Under the pieces are notes generated by a model. It did not search any database. It was given only the letters and a program-made list of their open reading frames with translations, and was not told the origin of the DNA. From UMGS1519 sp050951095 (GTDB lineage: Bacteria; Actinomycetota; Coriobacteriia; Coriobacteriales; Eggerthellaceae), in NCBI GenBank assembly GCA_050951095.1, contig JBMNIQ010000005.1, positions 558,001 through 622,000 of the forward strand: a DNA stretch of 64,000 nucleotides. Direction: 5' to 3'. Both the position numbers and the translations under genes were made by a program. Positions 18,654 to 28,145 of this stretch are shown here, piece after piece. Each line of letters begins with the position of its first letter. The stretch's first letter is position 1.

Positions 18654-19074
18654 TTTCCGCCTTTAACAGCGTCTCGATGTTCCGGATGCGGTCGAGCGCA
18701 ATGCGCGCGTCGCCCACGCTGAGCGTGCGTGCCAGGTTGTCGTATGTCCGGAACGGTCCGCGTGCCTGCACGAACGTTCCGTCATCGAAATACGTGATGC
18801 ATACCAGCGCCCCCGGCTGCAGTTGGCCTATCTGCCAATCCAGCTCCGCCTTCAGGTCGTCGGACAGCTCGGGCTGGCGCATCATCTCCACGTGCCGCTC
18901 CGTCTCGCGCAGCGCTTCCCGGTACCCGCGCAGCGCATCGAACGGAATGAATATCTTCGCCCGATCGGCGCGGGGCATGCGCGGATGCCCGTAGGCGAAT
19001 TGGTCGGGGCGCAATCCGTTCGGCAGCACTTCGCCGCCTTGTGTTTCGCTATGCACCGCTTCGATGACCTCCAA
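18568..19074 (-). CDS. YolD-like protein, partner of the adjacent Y-family polymerase
   Basis: 168 aa. It matches the YolD-like pattern: RAKIFIPFDAL, an amphipathic helix, then ALVCITYFDDGTFVQARG and a final IALDRIRNIETLL. In Firmicutes such proteins are encoded with UvrX/YqjW-type error-prone polymerases and are thought to act like UmuD. Here the ATG overlaps the end of the polymerase gene by 26 nt, so the two are translationally coupled. The last 30 residues (Cys/Arg/Pro-rich) run opposite the end of tetR and may not be conserved. Confidence 0.7.
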   Translation of the reverse strand: MEVIEAVHSETQGGEVLPNGLRPDQFAYGHPRMPRADRAKIFIPFDALRGYREALRETERHVEMMRQPELSDDLKAELDWQIGQLQPGALVCITYFDDGTFVQARGPFRTYDNLARTLSVGDARIALDRIRNIETLLKAETIPLPREWHAGVPRNRCANPRCPYGCTT

Positions 19075-20385
19075 TCTGCTCGTTGCGTTCCCGCTGTGTG
19101 GCCTTCGGCAGCAGATCCGTGCCCTTCACCAGGGCGTTCCTTCCGAATTTGCTTTTGATTTCCAGGATGGTCCGCTGGCGCTGCTGCTCTTCCGGATTGC
19201 AGACGAGCGCATCGAACAGGCTTGTCTGGCGTGCCGTTTCCGGTGCCGTATCCAGCGCCACCACATTCAAGCCGCGCACATTGCGGTTTCGATCCGCAAT
19301 CTGGCAGAACAGCTTCACCGCCGTTTCGGCAATGATGTGCGCGGAATTCGTGGCGGCGGGGAAGCGCGCCGTGCCGCCTTGCGTGGGAACGACGCCGTCA
19401 ACCTTCTCGTACCGTATGCCCAGGCTTACGGCAGATGCCACAAGCTGTTTGTCCACCAGGTCGAGTGCAGTGGCATCTGCCATCTCGCGCACGATGATCT
19501 TCGCCTCGTCAAACGTGTAGTTGCAGGCCAGCACCTGGCCGTTGCCGGACGAATGGCTTTTGCTGCGGTATGCCTTGATATCGGCCATGGTGCAGGATTC
19601 CTTGCCCCAGGCGTGGTCCAGCAGAAGCTCCGCGTCCTTTCCGAATTCCTTGAACAGGCGGTCCGGATTCGGATAGAGCGCCAGCTGCCCCATGGTGTCG
19701 ATGCCCAGTGCGTGCAGGCGGCGGGCGATGCCCGGGCCGATGCGCCAGAAATCCGTCAGGGGGCCTATGCTCCCACAACGTCGCCCGATAGCCGGCCTCG
19801 TCCAGGCTGCCGAAGAAATCCGGGCTGTGCTTCGCCGTGATATCCAGCGCGATCTTCGCCAGATACAGGTTCGTTCCCATGCCGCATGTGGCGGGGATGC
19901 CCGTTTCCGCAAGTATCTCCGAGCGGATTTTCAACCCCAGGTCGCGGGCGCTCATGCCGTACAGCGCCAAATAGTCCGTCACATCCATGAAAGACTCGTC
20001 GATGGAATACACGTGGATGTCCTGCTTTGAGAAATACCGCAGCAATATCCGGTAGATGCGGACGGAATAATCTATATACAGCTGCATCCGCGGGGGAGCC
20101 ATGACGTAGTCCATCCCGTCGGGGATCTCGAACACGCGGCAGCGGTTGCGCACGCCCTTCTCCTTCAGCGACGGCGATACCGCCAGGCAGATTGTCTTCT
20201 CGGTTCGCGTGGGATCGGCTACGACCAGGTCCGCCTTCAGCGGGTCCCAGGCCGCGCTCCACGCATTCGACGGAGGCGTAGAACGATTTCAGGTCGATGC
20301 AGATATACCTGCGCTGGCGCTGTTGTGCGAACCCGTTCAAACCGTCCCTTTCGCCTCTCGGAATCAGTACAGATGTTTGTATCAT
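19049..20385 (-). pseudogene. Second Y-family DNA polymerase (UvrX/UmuC-like), two frame breaks
   Basis: Three reading-frame pieces together give a complete Y-family polymerase. The N-terminus (start ATG 20385, GAGGGATAAA upstream) has YICIDLKSFYASVECVERG. The middle has VFEIPDGMDYV, catalytic SIDESFMDVTDY and GIPATCGMGTNLYLAKIA. The C-terminus has FWRIGPGIARRLHALGI and a clamp motif QTSLFDAL. Removing one base at the C3 run 20246-20248 and one at the G5 run 19759-19763 (plus-strand bases) joins all three. Both are homopolymers, so sequence error is as likely as true loss. It is distinct from dinB at 6.4-7.7 kb and pairs with the downstream YolD-like gene, as in SOS mutagenesis cassettes. No LexA box was recognised. 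Confidence 0.8.
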
Positions 20386-20615
20386 TTTATCCCTCATAGC
20401 GCTGTTCCCGGTTTGGGACAGATCTGCCTATCCGTCTGGATAAAATGAAGAAAATATTTACCGAAGTAAATTGCTGCGTTGGCACTATGCTAATGGACGG
20501 ACGCGCAATGGCAATCGGCCTGTTCCGCAATTGAAGCGCGGCCGGAACGACACGCAATGCCGTGCGCCTCCTTTGGAAATCGAACAGAGAGCAACCCTTG
20601 GATTCGGGGACACAG

Positions 20616-22609
20616 ATGGAAAACGCAGAACAAAAGACAGCAGGTCTGACCTCACAGGATACTCCGAACGAAGATAACGCCATTGAATTGGCGGTGCCGA
20701 CAACAGAAGACAGCTGCGAAGTGGCCGTGATCGAGCAGCTTGAAGATCGCATCGCGCAGCTTCAGCAGCGCCTTGCGATAGCGGAGAGCCGGGCGCTCAT
20801 CCGCACGCAGGCGGTGCTCAAGGTGTCTCAAAACCAGTTGGTGTTCACCGGCGAGCTGACGCTGCCGTTGTTGGACAAGGACAGCGTCGTGCTGTCATTC
20901 GAACTGTCGTCGGATGCCGCGAACCGGTCCACACCCGTGCTCATCGAGATTCCGGTGCGCAAATTGCCGCCGGCAAGCAGCGAGGCAACGCTGCAATGGA
21001 GCGCAACCGTGGATATGAGCCGCATCTCCGCCCACGGCAAGCCGGCGGTAGGCGACCGCTATTACGGCCGCCTGATCGTGGAGCGCCTGGGACTGAGAGC
21101 GGGTGCCGCCGTCCAGGTGCAACCGGACGCCTCCACTGCGCGGCTTGTCTTTTCGAAGGTGCTGGATAAGAGCCATGCATTCTCCGTGGGCGAGTACGAC
21201 GGCGAGCCGCTGCTGACCGTGGTCGATTGCGAAGCCGGCCTTGCAGAACCGCTGACGTATACCGTGGATTCCCTGCGCTGGGAGAAGCGCGAGATGGTCG
21301 TGGACCTTCTGCTGAACCACCCGCTGGCGAACTCGAACATCTTCGAAGTTGCCGCCGGTTTGGAGCTGGAGGGCGTGGAGCAGGATGCCGGCCCGCTGCC
21401 CATTGCGGTCCGCACCTCGTATCGGGACCGCGAATCGCTCCTCTGCGAGCTGCGCTTCGTGCCGGAGGACCTCATTCCCGAGAAGGTGGGCGTGGATCAG
21501 CGGCTGCATTACCTGGTAACGCTTGCGTACCATTGCATGGGGCAGCCCGAAGGGCGCCGTTTGGACTTATTCGTTGAGAATCCGGACATAGATTGCTGGG
21601 AAGCGGAGACGCACCAGGTCATCTCGAAGAACCGCTTCATCAAGCCCGTCATTGCCGGCGGACATCCGTTGGATTCGAGGTGGAGACCGTTGCCCACGGC
21701 CTGACGGAGCCGATTGCGCTGCGCGTTGAGGACCTGGAATGGACAGAGGGCAACCTGGGCATGTACGGTACCGTTACGCAGCGTCTGGAGGACCTGAAGG
21801 GCTTCTCGTGCCGCATTGTGCTCATCCACGGCGACGGCGAGAAGCGCTACATTCCCTGGAAGCTCACGAAGCCGACGGCTCCCGATCGGCATCAGGGCCG
21901 CGATTGGTCGACGGCCTTCCACGCGGCTACCATATTGGGCGGCCTGAAGGCAGGCACATGGCAATTCGCCTTGGAGAAGCGCTACGGGCCGCTGTCCGCA
22001 GTGGAGCCGTTCGCGCTGAAGCGCCATGACGGGCTTCTGGAGAAGTTCGTCCAGAAGATCATCCGTACGGGCAACGAGTACTGGCTGCCGGTGGAGATCG
22101 CGAACGGCATCATCGGCTTCCGCACCATCGATGCCAGCTCCGTCTCCGAAACGGCCGAGCCCCGCATCACGCATGTGGAATGGGTGGGCGACGGCAAGCT
22201 GTCGCTGTCCGGAACGGCGCATCATCCGCTGACATCCATCGGAGGGCTGCGGTGCAGCCTGATGTTGCAAAGCGTGTCCAGCGGCAGCGTGAACATACCG
22301 CTGCGCGGCGTTGTGGCGAACGACGGCACGATTGCCTGGCAGGCCGACTTCGAGCCCGCCGCGCTTCTTGCCGACAAGAATCCGGGGCTGTGGTACCTTA
22401 CGTTCGCGAAGCGCTTCGACTTGCAATTCGATTCCGAGATCCTTGTGAATGCCGCCGGACCGGAATCGTCCGAGCGTCTGATGAAGAACAAGCTGCCGCG
22501 GTCCATCCGCATCATCCAGGGCGTGGGCGGCAGCATCGGCTTCGAGGTGCGCCAGGCAGAGCAGAAGCCCGCACCGGAGAAGAGGAAGCGCCGCTTCTTC
22601 CGCCGATAA
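20616..22609 (+). pseudogene. Large protein of four repeated beta domains, one frame break; function unknown
   Basis: About 664 aa once repaired. After an acidic N-terminus comes a short coiled coil (IEQLEDRIAQLQQRLAIAES) and then four related units of about 90-130 residues. Each opens with a Trp/Leu-rich strand (LRWEKREMVVD, LEWTEGNLGMYG, VEWVGDGKLSLSG; first copy KVSQNQLVFTG) and closes with an aromatic strand (RYYGRLIVER, RLHYLVTLAY, GTWQFALEKRYG, GLWYLTFAKRF). The C-terminus is basic (KRKRRFFRR). There is no signal peptide or membrane helix. Similar beta-sandwich units occur on TagF/CDP-glycerol-type glycosyltransferases in Actinobacteria (recollection, unchecked), so a teichoic-acid-like role is possible. 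One A missing near 21662 would repair the frame. A weak hairpin with CTTTC follows at 22647-22690. Confidence 0.6.
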
Positions 22610-22716
22610 TTCGAGGGGCAGAGCGCGCAAGTTTCTTGCGTTTCCGCAGATGTCGCTTGCCGCAGGGATGCGGTGGGCGGCATCTGTCTTTCGCTGGCCT
22701 AACTTTTGAACGCTTC

Positions 22717-22748
22717 TTGACATTCGCTATGGGCAGAAATGCTATTAT
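22717..22748 (+). promoter_or_regulatory. Candidate promoter of the DAHP synthase gene
   Basis: TTGACA (22717-22722) is followed by TGCTAT (22740-22745, 17-nt spacing) overlapping TATTAT (22743-22748). This is the best sigma-70-like match near the gene start at 22787. Confidence 0.6.
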
Positions 22749-22786
22749 GTCCATCTGCTACTATTCATATATCGTTGGAGCTGCCC

Positions 22787-23818
22787 ATGCCTACTATGAA
22801 TTTCAAACGAAAGCTTCCCATCCCCCAGGAAATCAGGGAAGAGATGCCGCTTACCCCTCAGCAGGTCCAGGACAAGAAGGTCTTCGATGCCGAGGTCGTG
22901 GATGCCATTACCGGCAAAAGCGGCAAGAAGCTGCTTGTCATCGGACCGTGTTCTGCCGATCGCGAGGACTCCGTGCTGGATTACGTCACCCGTCTGGCGA
23001 AGCTGCGCGACGAGGTTAAGGACAAGCTGGTCATCGTCCCGCGCGTGTACACGAACAAGCCGCGCACGAAGGGCGTGGGCTATAAGGGCCTGCTGCATCA
23101 GCCCGACCCCGAAGCCGGCACGGACCTGCTGGAAGGCATCAAGGCCATCCGCCATATGCACCTGCGCGTCATCCAGGAAACGGGCATGTTCACCGCCGAC
23201 GAGATGCTCTATCCGGAGAACTACCGCTTCCTGTTCGACTTGCTGGGCTATGTGGCCGTGGGTGCCCGTTCCGTGGAGAACCAGGATCACCGGCAGGTGG
23301 CCAGCGGCATCGAAGTGCCGGTCGGCATGAAGAATCCCACCGGCGGAAACACGGATGTGCTGCTGAATTCCATTTACGCCGCACAGCAGCCGCAGACGTT
23401 CATCTACCGCAACTGGGAAGTGCAGAGCACCGGCAACCCGTACGCCCATGCCGTGCTGCGCGGGTACAAGGGCCTCGATAACATCAACTATCCGAACTAC
23501 CATTACGAATACCTGGAGCGTCTGGCTGCTGCCTACCATGATTTCGGCTTGGAGAACCCGGCCGTCATCATCGACTGCAATCATGAGAATTCCGGCAAGC
23601 GACCCTTGGAGCAGATCCGCATCTGCAACGAGGTGCTGGATAGCTGCTCGCGTTCCGAGGTCATCTCGAACCTGTTCCGCGGGTTCATGGTGGAAAGCTA
23701 CATCGAAGACGGCAACCAGCCCGTCGATGGCGGCGTGTACGGCAAGTCCATCACGGATGCCTGCCTGGGTTGGAACAAGACGGTGCGCCTGGTGTACGAA
23801 GTGGCGGAACGCCTGTAG
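22787..23818 (+). CDS. aroF: 3-deoxy-7-phosphoheptulonate (DAHP) synthase, class I
   Basis: 343 aa. It condenses phosphoenolpyruvate with erythrose 4-phosphate, the first step of the shikimate pathway. Class I (AroFGH) motifs: VIGPCSADRED, PRVYTNKPRTKGVGYKG, the GARSVENQDHRQVASG active site, GMKNPTGG, IIDCNHENSGK and the metal-site stretch ESYIEDGNQ. Start ATG after TTGGAG. The gene is monocistronic, between a TTGACA promoter and a strong terminator. Which aromatic amino acid inhibits it cannot be told from the sequence, so the symbol is generic. Confidence 0.94.
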   Translation: MPTMNFKRKLPIPQEIREEMPLTPQQVQDKKVFDAEVVDAITGKSGKKLLVIGPCSADREDSVLDYVTRLAKLRDEVKDKLVIVPRVYTNKPRTKGVGYKGLLHQPDPEAGTDLLEGIKAIRHMHLRVIQETGMFTADEMLYPENYRFLFDLLGYVAVGARSVENQDHRQVASGIEVPVGMKNPTGGNTDVLLNSIYAAQQPQTFIYRNWEVQSTGNPYAHAVLRGYKGLDNINYPNYHYEYLERLAAAYHDFGLENPAVIIDCNHENSGKRPLEQIRICNEVLDSCSRSEVISNLFRGFMVESYIEDGNQPVDGGVYGKSITDACLGWNKTVRLVYEVAERL

Positions 23819-23908
23819 GCATGCCGGGATGCAGGCTGTCCGGCATGTGCCGGACCGGCCCTTCCGCCTCAACGCAGGTGCCAGCATTACAATTGCGCAT
23901 CAATTTGA

Positions 23909-23938
23909 AAAGGCCCGCTCCGAAGCGGGCCTTTGTGC
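23909..23938 (+). terminator. Terminator of aroF
   Basis: Perfect 11-bp stem AAAGGCCCGCT/AGCGGGCCTTT (23909-23919 with 23924-23934), CCGA loop. Confidence 0.85.
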
Positions 23939-23987
23939 GCCATGCTTGAGTCGGATGTGTTATGAGATGCGAGAGAAAGGGGTACTT

Positions 23988-24584
23988 ATGAGCGAGCAAT
24001 ACGACGGCACGGACCCGATTGAGGAATTGCGGCAAACGTGGAACAAGAGACTGAAGTCGTTGCGCATCACGGGTTTGGTGCTGAGCATCATCATGATCAT
24101 CGTCGGCATACTCTGCTTCGTCTATCCGCTGCAGGCTGCGTATGCGTTGGAGATATTCGTCACGATCCTGCTTATCGCCTTCGGCATCGTTGAAATCGTC
24201 GAGTTCTTCTCGTTGCCTGCCATTATGCGGACGGGCGGATTGCTGGTATCCGGCCTGTTGAATATCCTGCTTGCATGGCTGTTGCTTTCTTCGCAGAGCA
24301 TCTACATGCTGGCCATCTTCGGATTCCTGTTCGCGTTTATTCTGCTGCTGCTGGGCATCGAGCAGCTGGTATTCCGCTCTCGCCTGTCGTACTTCGGCAT
24401 CACGGAAGGCACCGGTTGGCTCATGGCAAACGGCATCATCTGCCTGATTGCCGGCGTGGTCTTCCTGTTCTCGCCCATTGCGTCGTCTGCGGCCATGAGC
24501 ATCCTGGTGGGCTGCTACCTGCTGGTGGGCGGCGTGACCATGCTCATCGAGTTCTTCAAGACGAAGGAGCTGAAAGCGGAATAG
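23988..24584 (+). CDS. HdeD-like (DUF308) membrane protein
   Basis: 198 aa, ATG after GAAAGGGG. A short polar N-terminus (about 25 residues) is followed by six hydrophobic segments in three pairs, a pattern typical of HdeD/DUF308: ITGLVLSIIMIIVGILC, ALEIFVTILLIAFGIVEI, then further helices to CYLLVGGVTMLIEFF. HdeD was linked to acid resistance in E. coli, but the molecular role is unknown. Single gene with its own terminator. Confidence 0.8.
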   Translation: MSEQYDGTDPIEELRQTWNKRLKSLRITGLVLSIIMIIVGILCFVYPLQAAYALEIFVTILLIAFGIVEIVEFFSLPAIMRTGGLLVSGLLNILLAWLLLSSQSIYMLAIFGFLFAFILLLLGIEQLVFRSRLSYFGITEGTGWLMANGIICLIAGVVFLFSPIASSAAMSILVGCYLLVGGVTMLIEFFKTKELKAE

Positions 24585-24616
24585 CGTAGATGCCGGATAA
24601 TCCTGCTGAGTTGTTC

Positions 24617-24657
24617 CGTGCAGCCCATCCCGTTCGGGGTGGGCTGCACGTTCTTTT
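24617..24657 (+). terminator. Terminator of the HdeD-like gene
   Basis: Long stem CGTGCAGCCCA/TGGGCTGCACG extended by TCC/GGG, loop CGTTCG, then TTCTTTT. Confidence 0.85.
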
Positions 24658-24809
24658 ATGCGGATAAGTCTAATCTGGCGGCATTCATTCGGCGGTATTG
24701 GACGTTTTGTCCGAGAAGTCGCGATTCCATTGAATTAAACTATCGGTGTTACCTGACGTTGTATGAAAATGAATATCCAGCATATTTTGGGAAGGGATGA
24801 CGAAGCCCG

Positions 24810-25685
24810 ATGGAATTGCGCCAACTCGAATACTTTCTCGCAACCGCCCGTTTGAATAACATGACGGAGGCCGCACGGCAGATGCACGTGTCGCAGCCGT
24901 CTTTGAGCAACGCGGTGAAAAGCCTGGAAACGGAATTGGGCGTTCCGCTGTTCAACCGCTATGGCAAGCGCATCGAGCTCAATGATGCCGGCAAGTATTT
25001 CGCTTCGCGTATCTCATCTGCCATGGATGTGGTCGCAGAGGCGAAAAACGTCGTGTCGCAGAAAGACCGCGAACGCGAACATACCGTGAACTGCACGCTG
25101 GGTATCCCCACGGGCAATGGCGGCAAGCTTCTCAGCAGCTTCTTCAAGCTCCACCCCGACATCAACGTGCGTCTTGGCTACCCGTCTTCGAAGCTGTTCG
25201 AGAACCAGACCGTCGACCTGCATCTTTTCGGAACGTCCGTTGACTTGGACGACACGAACGTCATCAAGCTGGGCTACGAGAACTACGTGCTCATATTGCC
25301 GAAAGACCATCCGCTTGCGGATCGGGAGACTGTGAACCTGTCGGAAATGGCGAACGACCGCTTGATTATGACGGAGCCTTCCGAGATATATGACGAAACG
25401 AAGAGCATGTGCCGCTCGGCGGGCTTCGAGCCGAAAGTGGCGTACGAGACGCAGGTGTGCTACGAGGCCGTGAACATGGTGGAGGCGGGCCTGGGCTATG
25501 CCATCGCGGCGGAATTCACATGGCTTTCCGGTATGGATAACAATATCGCCATCATCCCGCTTGCCGACCAGCACCGGGGACGTTACCTGTACGCCCGCAT
25601 GAACGAGGGCGTGGAGCCGACGGAGGCCGTTTGGAAGTTCATCGACTTCCTCCAGGATTATGCGGAGAGCCTGGTATCCGAGTAA
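24810..25685 (+). CDS. LysR-family transcriptional regulator
   Basis: 291 aa. The N-terminal winged HTH (MELRQLEYFLATARLNNMT, then AARQMHVSQPSLSNAVKSLE) and the helix with LGVPLFNRYGKRIELNDAG are textbook LysR. The rest (about residues 90-291) is a two-lobed effector-binding domain. LysR proteins are usually divergent from their target; here the upstream gene is terminated in the same direction and the esterase gene converges from downstream, so the target is not given by position. A regulator of the esterase or of the nearby aroDE pair is possible. Start ATG has only a distant AAGGGA. Confidence 0.9.
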   Translation: MELRQLEYFLATARLNNMTEAARQMHVSQPSLSNAVKSLETELGVPLFNRYGKRIELNDAGKYFASRISSAMDVVAEAKNVVSQKDREREHTVNCTLGIPTGNGGKLLSSFFKLHPDINVRLGYPSSKLFENQTVDLHLFGTSVDLDDTNVIKLGYENYVLILPKDHPLADRETVNLSEMANDRLIMTEPSEIYDETKSMCRSAGFEPKVAYETQVCYEAVNMVEAGLGYAIAAEFTWLSGMDNNIAIIPLADQHRGRYLYARMNEGVEPTEAVWKFIDFLQDYAESLVSE

Positions 25686-25705
25686 GCATCTTTCACTGCA
25701 TACTA

Positions 25706-25741
25706 CGCGCGGCCGGGAAGTGAATCCCGGCCGCGCGCTTT
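25706..25741. terminator. Bidirectional terminator between the LysR gene and the esterase
   Basis: Perfect 13-bp stem CGCGCGGCCGGGA/TCCCGGCCGCGCG (25706-25718 with 25725-25737), then CTTT on the plus strand. It separates two converging genes. Confidence 0.75.
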
Positions 25742-25769
25742 CATGGGGGTTATCGCGTACTTTCAAGAG

Positions 25770-26723
25770 CTAGTCCGTGACCAGCTTCAGCTCCTTCGGA
25801 AGCTCCGTGCGCTCGTGGGGGCCTTCCCAGATCACGGAGTCGATGAAGTCCAGGATCTTGTTCGTCATCTCATCCGTCTTCAGCAGCGGATCGCCATGCA
25901 CGGCGCCGGGTACGAGCTCGAACTTCGCGCGCCCCTTTCCGCACGTCTCGTTGATCATGTTCGCCATACCCACGGATTGCGTATACGGAACGATGGGGTC
26001 CGCAATGCCGTGAATGTAATAGGCGGGCGGGAAGTCCTCGCGTACGAAGTTGATGGGGCTCAGGTACGCCGCTGCGGCGCGATTGCGGCTCAGCTTGAAG
26101 CCGGCGATCATGTTGTGCGGGAAGTTCATGCCCTCGCGCTCGTCGGCTTGGCCGACATCCGTACCCGTAGCATCTTTCAAAGCCTCTTCGGGAAGCTGAT
26201 TCGTGATGTCGATCTCGTACATGTCGCTGGGGGAGTACAGGCCCACCAGGCATTGGACGGCACTGGACTGATCCGGATTGCCCATGGTCAGATCTTCCTG
26301 GATGGTGCTTCCGCCCGTTGCCGCAACCATGTTGATGATATGGCCGCCGGCAGAATTGCCCCAGATGGCAATCTTGTCCGTCTTCAGCTTGTATTCGTCG
26401 GCATGGGCACGCAGGAAGCGGATGGCCGCCTTCACATCGTAAAGCGGCATGGGCCACGTCACGGCCGGGGCAAGACGGTATTCCACGGAAGCGAGCGCAT
26501 AGCCCTGGGATACGGCCTTGAAAGCGCCGGGCATGGTGTTCTCGCGCTTGTCGCCGGAAACCCAGCCGCCGCCATGGACGAACACGATGAGAGGGAAGGG
26601 ACCGTCTCCCTCGTCAGGGAGGATGATATCCATCTTCTGGCGCTCATCCTGATCGCAATAGCGCACATCATCCCAGTGGCGCTTCCACTGATTCATATCG
26701 TAATGGTAGAACTTCGGTGCCAT
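25770..26723 (-). CDS. Alpha/beta hydrolase, hormone-sensitive-lipase-type carboxylesterase
   Basis: 317 aa, cytoplasmic. Oxyanion-hole motif HGGGW (about residue 50), nucleophile elbow GNSAGG (Ser about 124), acid Asp in HGIADPIVPY and His in GAVHGDPL. Insertions carry a lid with PSDMYEIDITNQLP. This group hydrolyses short acyl or aryl esters such as feruloyl or other plant esters. Start at Met 26721-26723 after AGGAG. Its nearness to a LysR gene and to aroD-aroE may mean plant-ester use, but the substrate is unknown. Confidence 0.85.
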   Translation of the reverse strand: MAPKFYHYDMNQWKRHWDDVRYCDQDERQKMDIILPDEGDGPFPLIVFVHGGGWVSGDKRENTMPGAFKAVSQGYALASVEYRLAPAVTWPMPLYDVKAAIRFLRAHADEYKLKTDKIAIWGNSAGGHIINMVAATGGSTIQEDLTMGNPDQSSAVQCLVGLYSPSDMYEIDITNQLPEEALKDATGTDVGQADEREGMNFPHNMIAGFKLSRNRAAAAYLSPINFVREDFPPAYYIHGIADPIVPYTQSVGMANMINETCGKGRAKFELVPGAVHGDPLLKTDEMTNKILDFIDSVIWEGPHERTELPKELKLVTD

Positions 26724-26750
26724 TGAACGGCTCCTCTCATCTCGCTGCAT

Positions 26751-27084
26751 TCAGTCTTTCGATAGTTAAAGATTAGGGGTGCGAAAGCCGTTTGGGAAAT
26801 ACTTCATCATGATATGCATCAACCCAGAACGAATAAGTAATGGCGTAACCAATAGACAGGGTGAATATAAATGTCGCATGCGCTGTTGGCGTTTCATTGG
26901 GCGTTCTTCGGCAGGAGCGTGCTGTCCGGGCAATCCCGTGACGAATAGAATCGCGGTACACGGTATGGAGGGATCTCCCGGGACGAATATCTGCTCCCTC
27001 ACGAAAGAAGAGGGAACCCTGGCCATCCGTGAAGCGAAGCGGGCCGACTCCGACAGCCCGTACGGATATACGAGGAGGTGTTTA
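26751..27084. other. Intergenic stretch without a convincing gene
   Basis: Between the esterase start and the aroE terminator. Open frames on both strands are short, without ribosome sites and with no family resemblance. A minus-strand stretch reading FTLSIGYAITYSFW looks like one membrane helix and could be a decayed gene end. It holds the esterase promoter, otherwise nothing recognisable. Confidence 0.5.
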
Positions 27085-27127
27085 GCAGAAGAAAAGGGCT
27101 GTATCGGACAATCCGATACAGCCCTTT
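27085..27127 (-). terminator. Terminator of aroD-aroE
   Basis: Perfect 16-bp stem AAAGGGCTGTATCGGA and complement (27093-27108 with 27112-27127), 3-nt loop; on the minus strand it is followed by TTTTCTTC. Confidence 0.85.
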
Positions 27128-27187
27128 GTTTGCATTCGGAATACGGCAGTTATGCAGCATTCCGCACGTAGAAACACGGGTAAGTCA

Positions 27188-28069
27188 TTACTCCTTCGAG
27201 GAGTTCAGCTCCTCGGCAACTTCCTCGGTGGGCATCTCGATGCCGTACCAGATGCGTTCGCCGATGGCGGCCTGCTCGTTCATCATGCCGATGCCGGGAA
27301 CGATGGTGCAGCCCTTTGCCTTTGCGTCCTGCAGCAGCTGGGTCACGCGCGGCAGGTATACGGCGTCGGCTACGAACATGCCCTCCTTGATGAACTCGGC
27401 GGGGACGGGGGTATCCGTGCAGTCATGGCCCATGCCGACGGGCGTGGCGTTAGCCAGGACATCGGAAGCGGCAACGCATTCCTTCATCTCATCTTTGTTC
27501 TCGAACTCATGCAGGACCACATTGCAGCCCGTCTCTGCGGAAACGCGCGGACCAAGGTCCTGGACATGCTTGTAGGACGGGCCGTCGTCGCGGCAGAACA
27601 CATGCAGCGTGGAGATGCCGTCCAGAGCCGCCTGGACCAGGATGGCGGAACCGGCGCCGCCGCATCCGGTCAGCGTCATGGTCTTGCCCTTCGGGTCGAA
27701 GCCGTGCTTCTTCAGGTTGTCCATGAAGCCCTGGCCATCGGAGTTGTGGCCGATGAGCTTCTTATCCTCCGTCTTCTGGACAACGTTCACGGCACCCATC
27801 AGCTTCGCGGCATCGGACAGGCCGTCCAGATAGGGGATGATGGCCTGCTTGCACGGCATGGTCACATTCGAGCCGTCCCAGCCGTCCATGCGGCGCATGG
27901 CGTTCAGCACGTCGGGCAGATCCTCGGGATCGATCTCGAAGGCCACATACACCGCATTGATGCCGCACTTCTTGAACGACAGGGTGTGCGTGGCAGGGGA
28001 CATGGAGTGGCGGATCGGCTTGCCGATCAGGCTGATCAGATGCGTTTCACCAGTGACGTTGATATCCAT
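27188..28069 (-). CDS. aroE: Shikimate (or quinate/shikimate) dehydrogenase
   Basis: 293 aa. It reduces 3-dehydroshikimate to shikimate with NAD(P)H, or the reverse in quinate/shikimate use. Motifs: GKPIRHSMSPATHT substrate site, catalytic Lys in NVTMPCKQ, Asp in GHNSDGQGF, nucleotide loop GCGGAGSA and the C-terminal VPGIGMMNEQAA. Start ATG after AAGGAGC. It lies 76 nt after aroD in one operon that ends in a strong terminator. The pairing with type I dehydroquinase and the nearby LysR and esterase resemble quinate/shikimate catabolic clusters, so a degradative role should be considered. Confidence 0.92.
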   Translation of the reverse strand: MDINVTGETHLISLIGKPIRHSMSPATHTLSFKKCGINAVYVAFEIDPEDLPDVLNAMRRMDGWDGSNVTMPCKQAIIPYLDGLSDAAKLMGAVNVVQKTEDKKLIGHNSDGQGFMDNLKKHGFDPKGKTMTLTGCGGAGSAILVQAALDGISTLHVFCRDDGPSYKHVQDLGPRVSAETGCNVVLHEFENKDEMKECVAASDVLANATPVGMGHDCTDTPVPAEFIKEGMFVADAVYLPRVTQLLQDAKAKGCTIVPGIGMMNEQAAIGERIWYGIEMPTEEVAEELNSSKE

Positions 28070-28145
28070 AGTTCGAAAGCTCCTTTTCGTATAAAGGTTG
28101 CCTATGCTTACATATTACGCGTCTATGTCGGACGACGTATTCTTA

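Noticed and set aside
26779..27171. A 130-codon plus-strand frame between the esterase and aroE
   Set aside because: Runs through the aroE terminator, no ribosome site, mixed composition.
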